From Sphingomonas sp. JUb134 (GTDB taxonomy: Bacteria; Pseudomonadota; Alphaproteobacteria; Sphingomonadales; Sphingomonadaceae): DNA of 64,000 bases. The stretch spans positions 2,194,501-2,258,500 of the forward strand of contig NZ_SLYP02000001.1 in NCBI RefSeq assembly GCF_004341505.2, in the 5' to 3' direction. Position numbers and translations under genes: made by a program. Of the stretch, positions 52,735 to 61,558 are shown piece by piece (the first letter of the stretch is position 1; every line of letters starts with the position of its first letter). Below the pieces are notes generated by a model. That model made no database searches. It saw nothing but the letters and a program-made list of their open reading frames with translations, and had not been told where the DNA came from.

Positions 52735-54177
52735 TCAGCGGGGAGGCGTTCGCGCCATTCCCGGCTCGATTGCCAGGTCATCCAGGCGCTTGCGCAGCGT
52801 GTTGCGGTTGATCCCCAGCGCCCGCGCAGCCCGCAACTGGTTGTTGCCGTGCCGCTCCAGCATCGCCTCGATCAACGGACGCTCGACCTCTGCGATCACC
52901 CGGTCGTAGAGGGTACCGTCGTCGAGTGCCTGCGGGCTATCGTTGGCGAGGCGCCGGAGAAAGGCGCGGACCGCCCCGTCGATCGCCCCTTCCCCATCGG
53001 CAGGCGCAAGGCTGCGCGTAGCGTCGCCGAAGGAACCGCGGAGTTCGTCGGCGCTGATCCGCTCGTCGCGGCCCAAGACCGCGCAGCGCCGCATCAGGTT
53101 CTCGAGCTCGCGAACGTTGCCCGGCCAGTCATGCCCCTCCAGCGCCGCTACGGCGTCTGCGGAGAGAGATCGGCGCGGAAGCCCTTCCTCGGCTGCGCGG
53201 TTCAGGAAATGCCGAGCAAGCAGCGCTATGTCCTGCCGCCGCTCCCGCAGCGCCGGCAGGGCAACCGGCACCACGTTCAGACGATAGAACAAGTCTTCGC
53301 GGAACGCATTCGCCTGCACCAGGGACGCAAGGTCCCGGTTGGTGGCCGCCACGATGCGAACGTCCGCGCGGATGGTTCGGGCGCCGCCGACGGTCGTGAA
53401 CTCACCCGATTGCAGCACGCGCAGGAGGCGCGTCTGTGCCTCCATCGGCATGTCGCCGATCTCGTCGAGAAACAGCGTACCGCCCGCGGCCCGCTCGAAC
53501 TTGCCGGCGACGCGCTGGGCAGCGCCGGTGAAGGCGCCGCGCTCGTGCCCGAACAGCTCCGCTTCGATGAGCTCGCGCGGGATCGCCGCCATGTTGAGCG
53601 CGATGAAGGGAGCGCGGCGTCGCGGGCCGAGGTCGTGCAGGGCGCGGGCGACGAGTTCCTTGCCCGTTCCGGACTCGCCGGAGATCAGCACCGTCAGATC
53701 GCTGGACACCACCCGGGCGATCACGCGATATACGTCCTGCATCGCGGGCGAACGCCCGATCAGCGGAAGATTGGCGTCGATCGCCTCGCCCGGGTCCGCG
53801 GGTGCGCTGGTACGCCGAGCGAGCGCCGCCTTCACCGCCATTCCGAGAACGTCCAGGTCGAAGGGCTTGGGAAGATAGTCGAACGCGCCGGCCTCGTTCG
53901 CCCGCACCGCCGTCGTCAGTGTGTTTTGCGCAGAGAGCACGATGATCGGCAGGCCGGGGTGCTCGGCCCGCAGCTTGGTCGCCATCTCCAGCCCGTCTCC
54001 ATCCGGCAGGACGACATCGGTGATCAGCACGTCCGGTAGCGCAGCCCCGATCTCCGCTCGAAGCTGCGTAAGGGAGGCAGCGGCGGAGACCCGATAGCCG
54101 TCGCGCCGCAGCGCCTGCGCGATGACGGTGCGAATGCTCGCGTCATCGTCCACGACCAGAACGGAGGCGTCGATCAT
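52735..54177 (-). CDS. ntrC: Sigma54-dependent nitrogen regulator NtrC (NR-I)
   Basis: 480 residues: receiver with D54 (LITDVVLPDGDG), AAA+ domain with Walker A G167-ESGTGKE and an intact GAFTGA loop at 214-219 (ERGAFTGA), Walker B FLDEIGDMP, and a Fis-type C-terminal helix (GNNQLRAARALGINRNTLRKRL). It activates sigma54 promoters for nitrogen assimilation when phosphorylated by NtrB. The start overlaps the ntrB stop by 4 bp. Next to the GAFTGA-less NtrX it gives a direct comparison. Confidence 0.96.
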   Translation of the reverse strand: MIDASVLVVDDDASIRTVIAQALRRDGYRVSAAASLTQLRAEIGAALPDVLITDVVLPDGDGLEMATKLRAEHPGLPIIVLSAQNTLTTAVRANEAGAFDYLPKPFDLDVLGMAVKAALARRTSAPADPGEAIDANLPLIGRSPAMQDVYRVIARVVSSDLTVLISGESGTGKELVARALHDLGPRRRAPFIALNMAAIPRELIEAELFGHERGAFTGAAQRVAGKFERAAGGTLFLDEIGDMPMEAQTRLLRVLQSGEFTTVGGARTIRADVRIVAATNRDLASLVQANAFREDLFYRLNVVPVALPALRERRQDIALLARHFLNRAAEEGLPRRSLSADAVAALEGHDWPGNVRELENLMRRCAVLGRDERISADELRGSFGDATRSLAPADGEGAIDGAVRAFLRRLANDSPQALDDGTLYDRVIAEVERPLIEAMLERHGNNQLRAARALGINRNTLRKRLDDLAIEPGMARTPPR

Positions 54178-55265
54178 GCGTCGGGTGCTCTCGGCAAGAG
54201 GATACGGAAGACGGTCGAGGGCGGCTCCCCTTCGCGGGCGTAGCGGATCACGCCTCCAAGCTCGCCGACCAGCTTCTCCACCAGCGGCAGCCCGAGTCCA
54301 CGTCCCTCCCGCTTTCCGGAGACAAAGGGTTCGAACAGATGCTCCGCCAGATCGGGAGGCGCGCCAGGACCGTTATCGATCACGCACAACTCGATCGGCA
54401 GCGGCCGGCTTGGTTTGCCGCGCCCCCCGCTCACGGAGACGCCATGCCGATAGGCCGTCGCCAGCGTGATCCGGGGCGCCGCCGTTTCGCCCAGTGCCTC
54501 AGCGGCGTTCTTGAGGAGGTTGAGCAACAACTGCACAAAGGCGTCGCTCTCGAGCAGCACATCAGGCAGCGAGGGATCGAACCGCTCCTCGATGAGGATC
54601 CTGCTCGCGAAGCCCGCAGCAGCGATCTGCCGCGCATGCGCGATCAACGGATAAATGTTGCGCGCTTCGAGTGTCCGGGGCCGCTGATCGGTGAAGTCCT
54701 CCATCCGGTCGATCAGCGCGGCGACTCGGTCGACCTCGGCGGTGATCAGGCTGGTGAGCTCCCGCCGCTCCTCCTCCTGTCCCACCTGCGCGAGCAACTG
54801 CGCCGCGCCCCGGATCCCCGAAAGCGGATTCTTGATCTCGTGCGCGAGCATCGCGGCAGCGCCGATCGCGGCTCGGGCCCCGCCCCGTTCGCCCGCACTG
54901 GCAAAGCGGCGCGACGCCCCCTCCGGATGGATGGTGACGATGCGCCAACCCGGCTGCTCCGGCAGTGCCCCCTCGACATAGTCGGCGCGCACCGGCCCTG
55001 TGCGATCGAGCACGAGTTCAACGTCATATGCGGCGAATCCGTGCCCGTCCCGCCGTGCCGCGGGCCCGGCCGGGAGCCGGACAAGCAGATCGACCGGCTG
55101 GCCCTGCATCGCGCGTTCCGAATGGTTCAGCAGGCTTTCGCACGCGCTGTTCGCGTGGGCGACGGTTCCATCCGGTCGCACCACCAGCGCGGCGACCGGC
55201 AGCGCCGCGAACCAGTCCGCCGGCCCTGGCTCTCCAATGGACGGTGCGGCAGTGCCGCTTGTCAT
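54174..55265 (-). CDS. ntrB: Nitrogen-regulation sensor kinase/phosphatase NtrB (NR-II)
   Basis: 363 residues from the ATG at 55265; an open frame far upstream into dusB is a shadow. It is a soluble kinase with an N-terminal PAS (about 18-110), HisKA with H142 (MLAHEIKNPLSGIRGAAQLL) and a HATPase domain with DNGPGAPPD and GRGLGLPLV. It phosphorylates and dephosphorylates NtrC under control of PII proteins and lacks membrane segments, as expected. It follows dusB by 11 bp, in the common dusB-ntrB-ntrC order of alphaproteobacteria. Confidence 0.94.
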   Translation of the reverse strand: MTSGTAAPSIGEPGPADWFAALPVAALVVRPDGTVAHANSACESLLNHSERAMQGQPVDLLVRLPAGPAARRDGHGFAAYDVELVLDRTGPVRADYVEGALPEQPGWRIVTIHPEGASRRFASAGERGGARAAIGAAAMLAHEIKNPLSGIRGAAQLLAQVGQEEERRELTSLITAEVDRVAALIDRMEDFTDQRPRTLEARNIYPLIAHARQIAAAGFASRILIEERFDPSLPDVLLESDAFVQLLLNLLKNAAEALGETAAPRITLATAYRHGVSVSGGRGKPSRPLPIELCVIDNGPGAPPDLAEHLFEPFVSGKREGRGLGLPLVEKLVGELGGVIRYAREGEPPSTVFRILLPRAPDA

Positions 55266-55276
55266 GTCGATACGGC

Positions 55277-56275
55277 TCAAGCAGCCGCGCGGGAGCGCCA
55301 GGGGGCGTAGAACTCGGCCAGCATCCGCCGGACGACGGCCGGATCCGCCTCTTGGTTCACCTTGTTGCGGAACTCGGCGGACCCATGCAGGCCGCGCGTG
55401 TACCAACCGATGTGCTTGCGCATCATGTTCACACCCACTTCGGTGCCATAATGCTCCAGCATCATCTCGTAATGCTCTGCAATCAGGAGACATTGCTCGT
55501 CGAGAGTCGGGTCCGCCCGCTCGGTTCCGTCCGTCAGCGCGTCCATCACCTGCCGCAGGAGCCAGGGGCGTCCATAGGCGCCGCGACCGATCATCACGCC
55601 ATCGGCGCCGGACTGATCGAGCGCCTTGCGCGCATCCTCGACCGAGCAGATGTCGCCGTTCGCGATCACCGGGATCGACACGGCGTCCTTCACGCCGCGG
55701 ATGAACGCCCAGTCCGCCTCGCCCTTGTACATCTGGTTGCGGGTGCGGCCGTGGACCGTCACCATCCGCGCGCCGAGATCCTGGGCGATCCGGGCGAGTT
55801 CGGGCGCGTTGAGGCTGCTGTGGTCCCAGCCCATCCGCATCTTGACCGTGACGGGCAGCTTCACGGCCTTCACCGTCGCGTCGATCAAGGCCGCGGCAAG
55901 TTTCAGATCGCGCATCAACGCCGACCCGGCATCCCCGTTCGTCACCTTGCGAACCGGGCAGCCCATGTTGATGTCGATGATCGCCGCGCCACGCTCCTCG
56001 CTGAGCTTCGCGGCTTCGGCCATCTCCGCCGGCGTGCAGCCGACCAGCTGCATCGACACCGGCTCTTCGGCCGGATCCCACGCTGCCTTCTGGATCGACT
56101 GGCGCGTCTCGCGAATGGCCGCCTGGCTGGCGATCATCTCGGTGACGTTGAGGCCGGAGCCGTATCGGCGCACGATGCGTCGGAACGGCAGATCGGTTAC
56201 GCCCGTCATGGGCGCGAGGATCACCGGCGCGGAGACGGTCACGGGACCGATCTGGATGGGAGCGAGGGTCTGCAT
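55277..56275 (-). CDS. dusB: tRNA-dihydrouridine synthase
   Basis: 332 residues, TIM-barrel FMN enzyme. [12 protein letters not shown] at the start, and the catalytic cysteine C106 in NMGCPVRKV, are signatures of the Dus family; MVTVHGRTR and [11 protein letters not shown] are the FMN contacts further on. It reduces specific uridines of tRNA to dihydrouridine. Its order before ntrB-ntrC is conserved in alphaproteobacteria, where it is often called nifR3. It is divergent from ispDF. Confidence 0.93.
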   Translation of the reverse strand: MQTLAPIQIGPVTVSAPVILAPMTGVTDLPFRRIVRRYGSGLNVTEMIASQAAIRETRQSIQKAAWDPAEEPVSMQLVGCTPAEMAEAAKLSEERGAAIIDINMGCPVRKVTNGDAGSALMRDLKLAAALIDATVKAVKLPVTVKMRMGWDHSSLNAPELARIAQDLGARMVTVHGRTRNQMYKGEADWAFIRGVKDAVSIPVIANGDICSVEDARKALDQSGADGVMIGRGAYGRPWLLRQVMDALTDGTERADPTLDEQCLLIAEHYEMMLEHYGTEVGVNMMRKHIGWYTRGLHGSAEFRNKVNQEADPAVVRRMLAEFYAPWRSRAAA

Positions 56276-56367
56276 CGGATGTGCCTGAAAAACGGGCAGC
56301 CTGTACGCGACTGGGCCGCACTAGGCAAGGCTGGCGGCGCGCAGCCGCTTGCGCTAACCGGCGCCGC

Positions 56368-57528
56368 ATGAACGGCCATCGCACGGTCGCGCTGATCGTC
56401 GCCGCAGGTCGTGGCGAACGGTCGGGCAGCGCGCTTCCCAAGCAATTCGCAACGGTCGCCGGTCGGCCGATGGTGGCGCACAGCCATGCCGCCCTCGCCG
56501 GCCACCCTGCGATCGATCACGTTCTGGTGGTGACGGGTGCCGATCAGGTGGAGGCGCTGGAAGCCGCTCTCGGCCCCGTGCCCCACGTCGCAGGCGGCGC
56601 CACGCGCCGTCTGTCGGTGCTCGCAGGTTTGGAGGCGATCGCGGCGACGGGTGGCGCCGACCGGGTGCTGATCCACGATGCGGCGCGTCCGTTCCTGAAC
56701 GCCGACGTCATAGACCGGCTGCTGAGCGCGCTGGATGCTGCGCCGGGCGCAGTGCCGGTGCTGTCGGTGCCGGACACCGTCGCACGGGCCGTCGGCTATG
56801 CGCTTGGCGAGGTCGTGCCGCGCGAAGAACTGGTGCGTGTCCAGACACCGCAGGCATTCGCCTTTTCCGCTATTCTCGCGGCGCACCGCGGCTGGGCTGC
56901 GGAGATCGAGCCGACAGATGACGCACAACTGCTGCGCGCCGCCGGAGGCAAGGTCGTGCCGGTGATGGGAGATATCATGCTCGAGAAAGTCACCTATCCC
57001 GGCGACTTTGCCGCGGCCGAAGTGCGCGCTGCGGCGCGCTTCCGCGTCCGCAGCGCCACCGGCTATGACGTCCACCGACTCGAGGCGGGCGAGGAACTGT
57101 GGCTCGGCGGCATCCGGATCCCGCATGACCGCGGCCTCTCCGGCCACAGCGACGCAGACGTGGGGCTCCATGCCCTCACCGACGCATTGCTGGGGACGAT
57201 CGGCGCCGGTGACATCGGCACGCACTTCCCCCCCAGCGACCCGCAGTGGAAGGGGGCTGCGTCCGACCGTTTTCTGGTTCACGCCGCCGATCTGATCCGC
57301 GCGAAGGGCGGGATCATCGACTTCGTCGACCTGACACTGATCTGCGAGGCTCCGAAGATCGGACCGCATCGCGAGGCGATCCGCACCCGGATCGCAGACC
57401 TGCTGGTGCTTTCCGAGGAGCAGGTGAGCATCAAGGCAACCACCACGGAGCGGCTGGGTTTCACCGGCCGCGCCGAAGGCATCGCCGCCCAGGCGATCGC
57501 CACCGTTCGGATCCCGGAGGTAGGATGA
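56368..57528 (+). CDS. ispDF: Bifunctional 2-C-methyl-D-erythritol-4-phosphate cytidylyltransferase / MECDP synthase
   Basis: 386 residues from the ATG at 56368; a frame opening at 56281 would add 29 residues overlapping the divergent dusB promoter. IspD (about 1-225) has VALIVAAGRGERSGSALPKQF and the VLIHDAARPF motif. IspF (about 228-386) has GYDVHRLEAG and the HSDADVGLHALTDALLG zinc/substrate motif. The two enzymes serve steps 3 and 5 of the MEP isoprenoid pathway. Fusion is normal in alphaproteobacteria. The stop overlaps the next ATG (ATGA). Confidence 0.95.
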   Translation: MNGHRTVALIVAAGRGERSGSALPKQFATVAGRPMVAHSHAALAGHPAIDHVLVVTGADQVEALEAALGPVPHVAGGATRRLSVLAGLEAIAATGGADRVLIHDAARPFLNADVIDRLLSALDAAPGAVPVLSVPDTVARAVGYALGEVVPREELVRVQTPQAFAFSAILAAHRGWAAEIEPTDDAQLLRAAGGKVVPVMGDIMLEKVTYPGDFAAAEVRAAARFRVRSATGYDVHRLEAGEELWLGGIRIPHDRGLSGHSDADVGLHALTDALLGTIGAGDIGTHFPPSDPQWKGAASDRFLVHAADLIRAKGGIIDFVDLTLICEAPKIGPHREAIRTRIADLLVLSEEQVSIKATTTERLGFTGRAEGIAAQAIATVRIPEVG

Positions 57529-58043
57529 AGCCCTTTTTCTCAGCGGCGCTGGCTGCGCTACTCGCGACGGCAGGAACTGCGCAGGCGCAGACCAACGCCT
57601 GTGTCACCCGTACCGAAGCGGAGGCGCTGGTGTTGTTCGTCGCCCCTGACCTGATCCGGCAGACGGGGCAGCGTTGCGCGGCCACGTTGCCGGCGACAGC
57701 CCTGCTGCGGCAGACGAGCGGTGCGCTCCTCTCGAAATATGAGGCGGAGTCCGAGCGTGCGTGGCCGGAGGCTCGCAAAGCGCTGCTCAAGATCGCTGGT
57801 CCGGACGTGAGCCAGATGCTCGACTCCGCCTTTGCCAAGCCGATGATCGGAGCGCTGGTCGCGCCCCTCGTCACGGGCGACCTGAAGGCGAAGGACTGCC
57901 CCACCGTGGAACGGGCGGTGACGCTGGTGCAGCCGCTCCCGGCTCGGAACACCGCCGCACTGCTCGTGCTGTTCGCGCAGGCCGACGCTGCAAGCCCGCG
58001 CCCGATGATGCGCCTGCCGGTCTGCCCGGCTGGCAAGGAATAA
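57525..58043 (+). CDS. Small secreted protein of unknown function
   Basis: 172 residues. Signal peptide ends at TAQAQT near residue 23. The mature part is alanine/leucine-rich with four cysteines (NACVTR, QRCAA, KDCPT, LPVCPAG), likely forming two disulfides in the periplasm. I recognise no domain. It is translationally coupled to ispDF and lies 4 bp before pncC; this may be a conserved sphingomonad arrangement. A housekeeping or envelope role is possible but not shown. Confidence 0.78.
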   Translation: MKPFFSAALAALLATAGTAQAQTNACVTRTEAEALVLFVAPDLIRQTGQRCAATLPATALLRQTSGALLSKYEAESERAWPEARKALLKIAGPDVSQMLDSAFAKPMIGALVAPLVTGDLKAKDCPTVERAVTLVQPLPARNTAALLVLFAQADAASPRPMMRLPVCPAGKE

Positions 58044-58047
58044 GAAG

Positions 58048-58584
58048 ATGGATACCATTCTCCCCTCCCCGCTCGTTGAGGCCGCCCGCCGCGTGGTCGA
58101 GGAAAACCGTGCTGCCGGCCGCCGCATTGCCGTTGCGGAAAGCTGCACCGGCGGCCTCGTCTCGGCGGCGATCACCGCCATTCCCGGCTCCTCCGAAGTG
58201 TTCGAAGGCGGGCTCGTCACCTATTCCAATGAACTGAAGGCGAAGGTGCTGAACGTCAGCACCGACGTTCTGGAGACGTTCGGCGCCGTGTCGATCGCGA
58301 CCGCCTGGAGCATGGCACAGGGGCTGATCGAAGTGACCGATGCCGATGTCGGCGTAGCGATCACCGGTGTCGCCGGCCCCGGCGGCGGAACGGAGAAGAA
58401 GCCGGTGGGAACGGTGGTGTTCGCACGCGCCGAACGCGGCGGTGATCCCCAGCACGTGATGGCCGACTCGCGCCATTTCCCCGCGGCAGACCGCGGGGAT
58501 GTGCGGCTTCAGGCAGCGCTGTGGGCGCTCGAACTGCTGCTGCCGGGCGTCGGGCTCGAGGAGGAACTACCCCCCGCGCCGTAA
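58048..58584 (+). CDS. pncC: Nicotinamide-nucleotide amidase (CinA C-terminal-type)
   Basis: 178 residues matching the stand-alone CinA/PncC amidase domain: the VAESCTGGLVSAAITAIPGSS motif with the catalytic Ser-Cys-Thr region, GGLVTYSNELKAKVL, and GVAGPGGGTEKKPVGTVVFA. It deamidates NMN to nicotinate mononucleotide, recycling NAD breakdown products. The C-terminal about 25 residues overlap in antisense with the ratA-like gene by 76 bp. Confidence 0.92.
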   Translation: MDTILPSPLVEAARRVVEENRAAGRRIAVAESCTGGLVSAAITAIPGSSEVFEGGLVTYSNELKAKVLNVSTDVLETFGAVSIATAWSMAQGLIEVTDADVGVAITGVAGPGGGTEKKPVGTVVFARAERGGDPQHVMADSRHFPAADRGDVRLQAALWALELLLPGVGLEEELPPAP

Positions 58585-59006
58585 AGCACGGCGGCGCGTT
58601 CCTCGAATGCGCCGATCATCTTGCGAAGCGCACGATCGAACACCTGCCCGGCGAGAAGTTCGAACATGCGGTTCTTGAACGCAAAATCGACGCAGAAGTC
58701 GACCAGCGTGCCGCCCTGCCCGTCCGACCGGAACTTCCAGTCGTTGTTCAGATACTTCAAGGGTCCGTCGAGATAGTCGACGCGGATGTGGCCCGGCCGC
58801 TCCTTGGAAACCTTCGAGGTGAAGGTCTCACGCAGGCCCTTGAAGCCGACGACCATGTCGGCAACCATCTCGCTTTCGCTGTTCGAGCGGACACGCGTCG
58901 CGCTCACCCAAGGCAGGAACTCGCCGTAGCGACCGACGTCCGCGACGAGCTCGAACATCTGTTCCGGCGTGTAGGGGAGATAGCGCGTTTCGGAATGGCG
59001 CGGCAT
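58509..59006 (-). CDS. RatA/COQ10-like START-domain protein
   Basis: 165 residues. The START/SRPBCC fold is recognised from the N-terminus (RYLPYTPEQMFELVADVGRYGEFLPW), the FKGLRETFTSKV block and the helix ending FDRALRKMIGAFEERA. Homologues bind ubiquinone (COQ10) or act on ribosome association (RatA). The last about 22 residues are a Ser/Gly-rich tail encoded antisense to pncC and probably not part of the fold. It follows lipA on the same strand with 5 bp between them, a common lipA-COQ10-like pair. Confidence 0.88.
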   Translation of the reverse strand: MPRHSETRYLPYTPEQMFELVADVGRYGEFLPWVSATRVRSNSESEMVADMVVGFKGLRETFTSKVSKERPGHIRVDYLDGPLKYLNNDWKFRSDGQGGTLVDFCVDFAFKNRMFELLAGQVFDRALRKMIGAFEERAAVLYGAGGSSSSSPTPGSSSSSAHSAA

Positions 59007-59011
59007 TGCGT

Positions 59012-59938
59012 TCAGCCCCGCGCCACGCCGAGCTTGGCCTCACGTGCGGCGCGCATTTTCTCGAAGTCGTCGCCCGCGTGATAGCTCGACCGCGTGAGCG
59101 GCGAGGAAGCGACCAGCAGGAATCCCTTGGCGCGTGCAATCGCGGCATAGGCATCGAACGCCTTTGGCGTCACGAACTCAGCCACCTTCGCATGCCGCGG
59201 CGTGGGCTGCAGATACTGGCCCATCGTCAGGAAGTCGATGTCGGCCGAACGCATGTCGTCCATCACCTGGTGGATCTCAAGCCGCTCCTCGCCCAGGCCC
59301 AGCATCACGCCGGACTTGGTGAAGATCGACGGATCGAGCTTCTTCACGCTCTCCAGCAGCCGCAGCGACGCGTAGTAGCGCGCGCCCGGGCGGATCGTCG
59401 GATAAAGCCGCGGCACCGTCTCCAGATTGTGGTTATAGACGTCCGGCCGCGCGGCAACGATCGCCTCGACCGCCGCCTCATGCTTGTTGCGGAAGTCCGG
59501 CGTCAGGATCTCGATGGTCGTCGTGGGGTTGGCGTTGCGGATCGCCTCGATCACCTTCACGAACTGCTTCGCACCGCCGTCCGGCAGGTCGTCACGATCG
59601 ACCGAGGTGATGACGATGTGGTTCAGCCCCATCTGCGCGGCGGCATCGGCAACGTTCTGCGGTTCCATCGGGTCGACGGCGCGCGGCATGCCGGTCTTCA
59701 CGTTGCAGAAGGCGCAGGCCCGGGTGCAGGTGTCGCCCAGGATCATCACCGTCGCGTGCTTCTTCGACCAGCATTCGCCGATGTTCGGGCACGCCGCTTC
59801 CTCGCAGACGGTCGTCAGGCTCTTGGACCGCATCAGCGCGCGCGTCGCGGCGAAACCGGCCGAAGTCGGCGCCTTGACGCGGATCCAGTCGGGCTTGCGT
59901 TCGCGGGGCGGGCGGGCGAGCGGCGTCATCTCGTTCAT
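59012..59938 (-). CDS. lipA: Lipoyl synthase
   Basis: 308 residues from the ATG at 59938 (the next Met, three codons later, is also possible; the frame opening at 60010 is not favoured). A radical SAM enzyme with the CxxxCxxC cluster at C71, C75, C78 (CTRACAFC) and the auxiliary cluster cysteines C45, C50, C56 ([13 protein letters not shown]). The C-terminal RSSY motif closing the auxiliary cluster is present (TRSSYHAG). It inserts sulfurs into octanoyl groups of lipoate-dependent enzymes. No strong ribosome site is seen. Confidence 0.95.
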   Translation of the reverse strand: MNEMTPLARPPRERKPDWIRVKAPTSAGFAATRALMRSKSLTTVCEEAACPNIGECWSKKHATVMILGDTCTRACAFCNVKTGMPRAVDPMEPQNVADAAAQMGLNHIVITSVDRDDLPDGGAKQFVKVIEAIRNANPTTTIEILTPDFRNKHEAAVEAIVAARPDVYNHNLETVPRLYPTIRPGARYYASLRLLESVKKLDPSIFTKSGVMLGLGEERLEIHQVMDDMRSADIDFLTMGQYLQPTPRHAKVAEFVTPKAFDAYAAIARAKGFLLVASSPLTRSSYHAGDDFEKMRAAREAKLGVARG

Positions 59939-60078
59939 GGGCGCCAGATAGCGCTCGCGGGGCGCTCCCACAACCGCCGAGCGCCGCAAGCGGGCTTGCC
60001 CTGGGCGCACGCGAAAGGCCGCGCGCAGAAATCGTTTGTTACTCGCCTCTCTCCGCGCGCTTTGATAGTCCGACCCCT

Positions 60079-60708
60079 ATGACACGCATGACCGACCTCA
60101 TCGAAGGCTATTACCGCTTCCGCGGCGGTGAATGGCAGGAAGAACGCGAGCGCTGGGCGGAGCTCAAGACGGGCCAGTCCCCGCGGGTGATGATCATCGC
60201 CTGCTCGGACAGCCGAGTCGATCCGGCGACCGTGTTCGGCACCCGCCCAGGCGAAGTGTTCGTGGTTCGCAACGTAGCGAACCTGGTGCCGCCGTTCGAA
60301 GTCGGCGGGGGCCGCCACGGCGTTTCCGCGGCACTCGAATTCGCCGTGACCAAGCTCGAAGTCGAAGAAATCCTCGTCATGGGCCACGGTGCCTGCGGCG
60401 GCGTCAACGCAGCGCTTACCCGCAGCCTGGAGCACGCGGCGCCCGGCGAAGGCGGCTTTGTCGCCCACTGGATCGACCTGCTCGACGAAGCTCGCGACCG
60501 CGTTCTCGCGCAATATGGTGACGGCCCCGAGGGCCAGGCCGCGCTGGAGCAGGAAGGCGTCCGCGTTTCCATGGCCAATCTGATGACCTTCCCGTTCGTC
60601 AAGGAACGGGTCGAAGACGGCCGCCTGAGCATTCATGGCGCAGTGTTCGCGATCGCCGACGGCAAGCTGCGCGTCCGCGACGAGAATGACGTCTTCTCGG
60701 CAGCCTGA
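60079..60708 (+). CDS. Beta-class carbonic anhydrase
   Basis: 209 residues. The zinc ligands C42 (CSDSRVDP, with D44/R46 dyad), H103 and C106 (GHGACGG) are intact. It is a cytoplasmic enzyme interconverting CO2 and bicarbonate for carboxylations. Start and frame are clear. It converges with PPK2, with only 3 bp between the stop codons. Confidence 0.95.
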   Translation: MTRMTDLIEGYYRFRGGEWQEERERWAELKTGQSPRVMIIACSDSRVDPATVFGTRPGEVFVVRNVANLVPPFEVGGGRHGVSAALEFAVTKLEVEEILVMGHGACGGVNAALTRSLEHAAPGEGGFVAHWIDLLDEARDRVLAQYGDGPEGQAALEQEGVRVSMANLMTFPFVKERVEDGRLSIHGAVFAIADGKLRVRDENDVFSAA

Positions 60709-60711
60709 TCG

Positions 60712-61485
60712 TTAACCGCCGGCGAGTTGGTCCCTGAGGGTGGCCAACTCGCCGGTCAGCGGCGGCGGATCCATCGGAACCGCCCTTTCCAGTCGCTCGG
60801 CGATCGCGGTGAGTGCCGCGATCCGGGCCGCTTTTTTGTTGTTTCCGTCGATCGCGATCCATGGCGCCTGCGGCGCGTTGGTGCGGGCGAACATTTCCGC
60901 CATTGCCTCCAGATAGTCCGCCCGCCGGCTGCGGTTGTGGAAATCGTCTGGCCCCGTCTTCCAACGTTTCCAGGGATCCTCGATCCGCGCGCGCAGCCGC
61001 TCGTCCTGCTCCTCCTGCGTCACATGTACGAACAGCTTCACCAGCGTGGTGCCGGACTCGACCTGCTGCGCCTCGAACGCGTTGATCTCGCCATAGGCGC
61101 GCTGCCATGCGTGGCAGGTAGCGAGCCTCTCCACCCGCTCCACCAGCACGCGTCCATACCAGCTGCGATCGAACAGCGCGATCGAGCCCGCCGGCGGAAG
61201 ATCCCGCCAGAACCGCCAGAGGAAATGGCGGGCGCGCTCTTCGTCCGTTGGAGCCGCGACGGGATGGACCTGAAAGTGCCGAGGGTCCCAGCGGGCGGTC
61301 AGCCGCTGGATGATCCCACCCTTGCCCGCAGCATCCCAACCTTCAAACATGACGATAGCGGAGCGGCCATGCACGATGTGCGCGACCTGGATGTGCTGGA
61401 GCCGCTTCTGAAGCGCCTTCAAATCCTCGTCATAGTCGCCATGGTATTTGGCGCCGGTCTCGTGATCGGAAAGGCAGAGGGTCAT
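60712..61485 (-). CDS. Polyphosphate kinase 2 (PPK2 family, one-domain)
   Basis: 257 residues. Walker A at 49-57 (GWDAAGKGG), the FDRSWYGR motif around D106 (Walker B), and the lid region RIEDPWKRWK are diagnostic. One-domain PPK2 enzymes phosphorylate NDPs or NMPs from polyphosphate; this short form may serve ADP or GDP, and its subgroup cannot be decided by eye. It is convergent with the carbonic anhydrase gene and lies between that and aspS on the same strand as aspS. Confidence 0.92.
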   Translation of the reverse strand: MTLCLSDHETGAKYHGDYDEDLKALQKRLQHIQVAHIVHGRSAIVMFEGWDAAGKGGIIQRLTARWDPRHFQVHPVAAPTDEERARHFLWRFWRDLPPAGSIALFDRSWYGRVLVERVERLATCHAWQRAYGEINAFEAQQVESGTTLVKLFVHVTQEEQDERLRARIEDPWKRWKTGPDDFHNRSRRADYLEAMAEMFARTNAPQAPWIAIDGNNKKAARIAALTAIAERLERAVPMDPPPLTGELATLRDQLAGG

Positions 61486-61558
61486 GCCGCTACAAGCGCG
61501 CGAGCCCCCGTGCCGTTCCGGACCCGCCAGCGCGCCTGACGCGCCGGCGGGCTCGAAA

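Noticed and set aside
50588-52909. 773-residue open frame on the plus strand
   Set aside because: Antisense to ntrY; high His/Arg content and no recognisable domain.
54174-56441. 755-residue version of ntrB reaching into dusB
   Set aside because: Residues upstream of the ATG at 55265 have no kinase or PAS content and overlap dusB in another frame.
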